From: Alphaproteobacteria bacterium UBA7691
GTDB lineage: Bacteria > Pseudomonadota > Alphaproteobacteria > Ferrovibrionales > Ferrovibrionaceae
Length of the DNA stretch: 6,617 nt
NCBI GenBank assembly: GCA_002482765.1
Contig: DLGP01000016.1
Span: 6,722-13,338, forward strand
Reading direction: 5' to 3'
Made by a program: the position numbers and the translations under genes. Below, one piece after another: positions 5,606 through 6,617 of this stretch. The notes below the pieces were generated by a model. The model saw only the letters and a list, made by a program, of their open reading frames with translations, was not told the DNA's origin and did no database searches. Each line of letters opens with the position of its first letter. Position 1 is the first letter of the stretch.

Positions 5606-6361
5606 TCACGCGCCAAACATCATTTCCAGCGGCGCCATGCCGGCGATATGGCCGCGCAGCCGGGTGCCGGGCTTGAAGAAATGCAGGCCGGTGAAGGAAC
5701 CGGTGGTGACGATCTGGCCCGGCTGCACGCCGCCGCAATGCTTACCGACCTGGCGCAGCAAGGCGATCAGCAAATCGAAGGGAGAGCCACCCGGCAGAGT
5801 GAGCAGGCCATCGGCAACGACGCTGGCATCGGCGATCAACAGGCCGGGCGGGCAGATGAGGTCATCCGGCTGCCAGGGCCGTTCCAGCGCCGGGCCGATA
5901 ACCAGCCCGGTATTCATTTGGAAATCCGCCAGCCGCCACAGCGGCGCGGCCTGATCGGGATCATGCAGCCGGCAATCCACCACTTCGAAGGCCGGCAGCG
6001 GCGTGACGCAGCCGGCCAGTTGCCGGGCAAAATCCGGCGCATCCAAGGCGGGCAGCGGTGTATCAATCCGGAAGGCAATTTCGAGTTCAAGGCCGCCAAG
6101 CCGCGACGCCGCAGGCGGCCAAAGCTGTGGTGTCGGCAGGATGGCCGCGGCTGGGATCGGCGCAAAGATGATCGCTTCCTCTGGTGTGCCGCGCCCAACT
6201 TTCCAGCCGCCCACCGGCCCCAGAGCGGCCATCACTTCTGCCTGGATGGCATAGGCATCCGATTGTTCGAGGCTTATGCCGCTGGTATCAAGCAGCGGGC
6301 CGCCCTGGCGGGCGGCAAGCAGCCGCGCCACGATCCCGGCGCGTTGCGCTGCGATTATCAT
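5606..6361 (-). CDS. 2-keto-4-pentenoate hydratase / fumarylacetoacetase-fold family protein
   Basis: A cytoplasmic enzyme of 251 residues in the family of MhpD-type hydratases and 4-oxalocrotonate decarboxylases, which act on 2-oxo acids from aromatic meta-cleavage using a divalent metal. GWKVG at 52-56, LELEIAF at 91-97 (Glu92 and Glu94 in the place of the metal-binding E-x-E), EVVDCRLHD at 126-134 and TTGS at 219-222 followed by a KPGTRLRGHIAGMAPLEMMF end all fit the family; length is normal. ATG 6361 is chosen because it overlaps the TGA of the upstream dehydrogenase by four bases (ATGA), implying translational coupling. An upstream in-frame start at 6394 would add 11 residues lying inside that gene. 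Exact substrate and hydratase-versus-decarboxylase activity cannot be settled. Paired with a dehydrogenase, it suggests catabolism of an aromatic or related organic acid (inference). Confidence 0.88.
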   Translation of the reverse strand: MIIAAQRAGIVARLLAARQGGPLLDTSGISLEQSDAYAIQAEVMAALGPVGGWKVGRGTPEEAIIFAPIPAAAILPTPQLWPPAASRLGGLELEIAFRIDTPLPALDAPDFARQLAGCVTPLPAFEVVDCRLHDPDQAAPLWRLADFQMNTGLVIGPALERPWQPDDLICPPGLLIADASVVADGLLTLPGGSPFDLLIALLRQVGKHCGGVQPGQIVTTGSFTGLHFFKPGTRLRGHIAGMAPLEMMFGA

Positions 6362-6617
6362 CTCAGGCCGCAATAATCCCGCGCATCGAGCCATTCGCCG
6401 TGGCGTGTGCTGCCGGCTTCGGCCAGCGCCACGAAGATTTCGGCGATGGCTTCCGGCGCCGGTAGGGTGAGCGGGTCTTCGCCGGGATAGGCGGCGGCGC
6501 GCATCTCGGTGCGGGTGGCGCCGGGATTCACCACGTTGACGCGGATATTGCCGGCCTCGGTCTCGCGCGCATAGGTCAGCGCCATGTTGTCCAGCGCCGC
6601 CTTGCTGGCGGCATAGG
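6358..6617 (-). CDS. Short-chain dehydrogenase/reductase (SDR), C-terminal part
   Basis: Only the last 86 codons are in the window; the N-terminal Rossmann half and the start lie beyond base 6617. The visible part begins with YAASK, the catalytic YxxxK of classical SDR enzymes. It continues with ALDNMALTYARE (helix) and IRVNVVNPGATRTEM, the cofactor-binding PG segment after the active site, then ends EWLDARDYCGLR. These features identify an NAD(P)-dependent oxidoreductase of the classical SDR type; the substrate is unknown. Its TGA (6360-6358) overlaps the ATG of the hydratase-like gene, so the two are co-transcribed and probably coupled. Composition matches the GC-rich backbone. Confidence 0.92.
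   Translation of the reverse strand, partial: YAASKAALDNMALTYARETEAGNIRVNVVNPGATRTEMRAAAYPGEDPLTLPAPEAIAEIFVALAEAGSTRHGEWLDARDYCGLR

Noticed and set aside
5454..5738. A 94-codon minus-strand frame past the end of the hydratase-like gene
   Set aside because: Its first half overlaps that gene in another frame, and the rest has no recognisable domain, start context or relation to the flanks.

Overview
The window looks like chromosomal DNA of a high-GC alphaproteobacterium (inferred from the GC-rich backbone, the flavocytochrome c genes and the codon bias; genus not determined). An AT-rich accessory island sits inside it. All confident genes are on the minus strand. Sample counts made by hand: 18 of 60 bases are G or C at 4201-4260 (island), against 40 of 60 at 5641-5700 (backbone).

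Region 1 (1-1170) is a sulfide-oxidation pair. A small single-haem periplasmic cytochrome c comes first, followed 11 bases later by the FAD subunit of flavocytochrome c sulfide dehydrogenase (FccB), which runs off the left edge. Together they would oxidise sulfide in the periplasm and pass the electrons to haem. An AT-rich spacer upstream (1171-1272) holds a candidate promoter and a small inverted repeat. Region 2 (1273-2151) is a ten-helix EamA/DMT-family transporter.

Region 3 (about 2203-5480) is the AT-rich island. As sequenced it holds two minus-strand frames: a 611-codon SIR2-domain protein (3473-5308) and an unassigned helical protein (2283-3434). The main result is that these look like one gene. 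A -1 shift at a run of seven A (minus strand, 3529-3535) joins them into a 1008-residue protein: an N-terminal SIR2-like NADase, a STAND-like NTPase module with a degenerate P-loop, a winged-helix-like linker and a long helical C-terminal sensor region. This matches the general design of SIR2-STAND anti-phage proteins such as Avs5, although the close family could not be confirmed here. The split may be a true mutation, an on/off homopolymer switch, programmed or transcriptional slippage, or a sequencing error. No integrase, transposase or partner gene is visible.

Region 4 (5606-6617) returns to the GC-rich backbone. It holds the C-terminal part of a short-chain dehydrogenase, overlapping by four bases (ATGA) a fumarylacetoacetase/2-keto-4-pentenoate hydratase-like enzyme. 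These two form a translationally coupled catabolic pair. The 297 bases between that pair and the SIR2 gene contain no convincing gene, but hold several inverted repeats and a consensus TATAAT box for the SIR2 gene.
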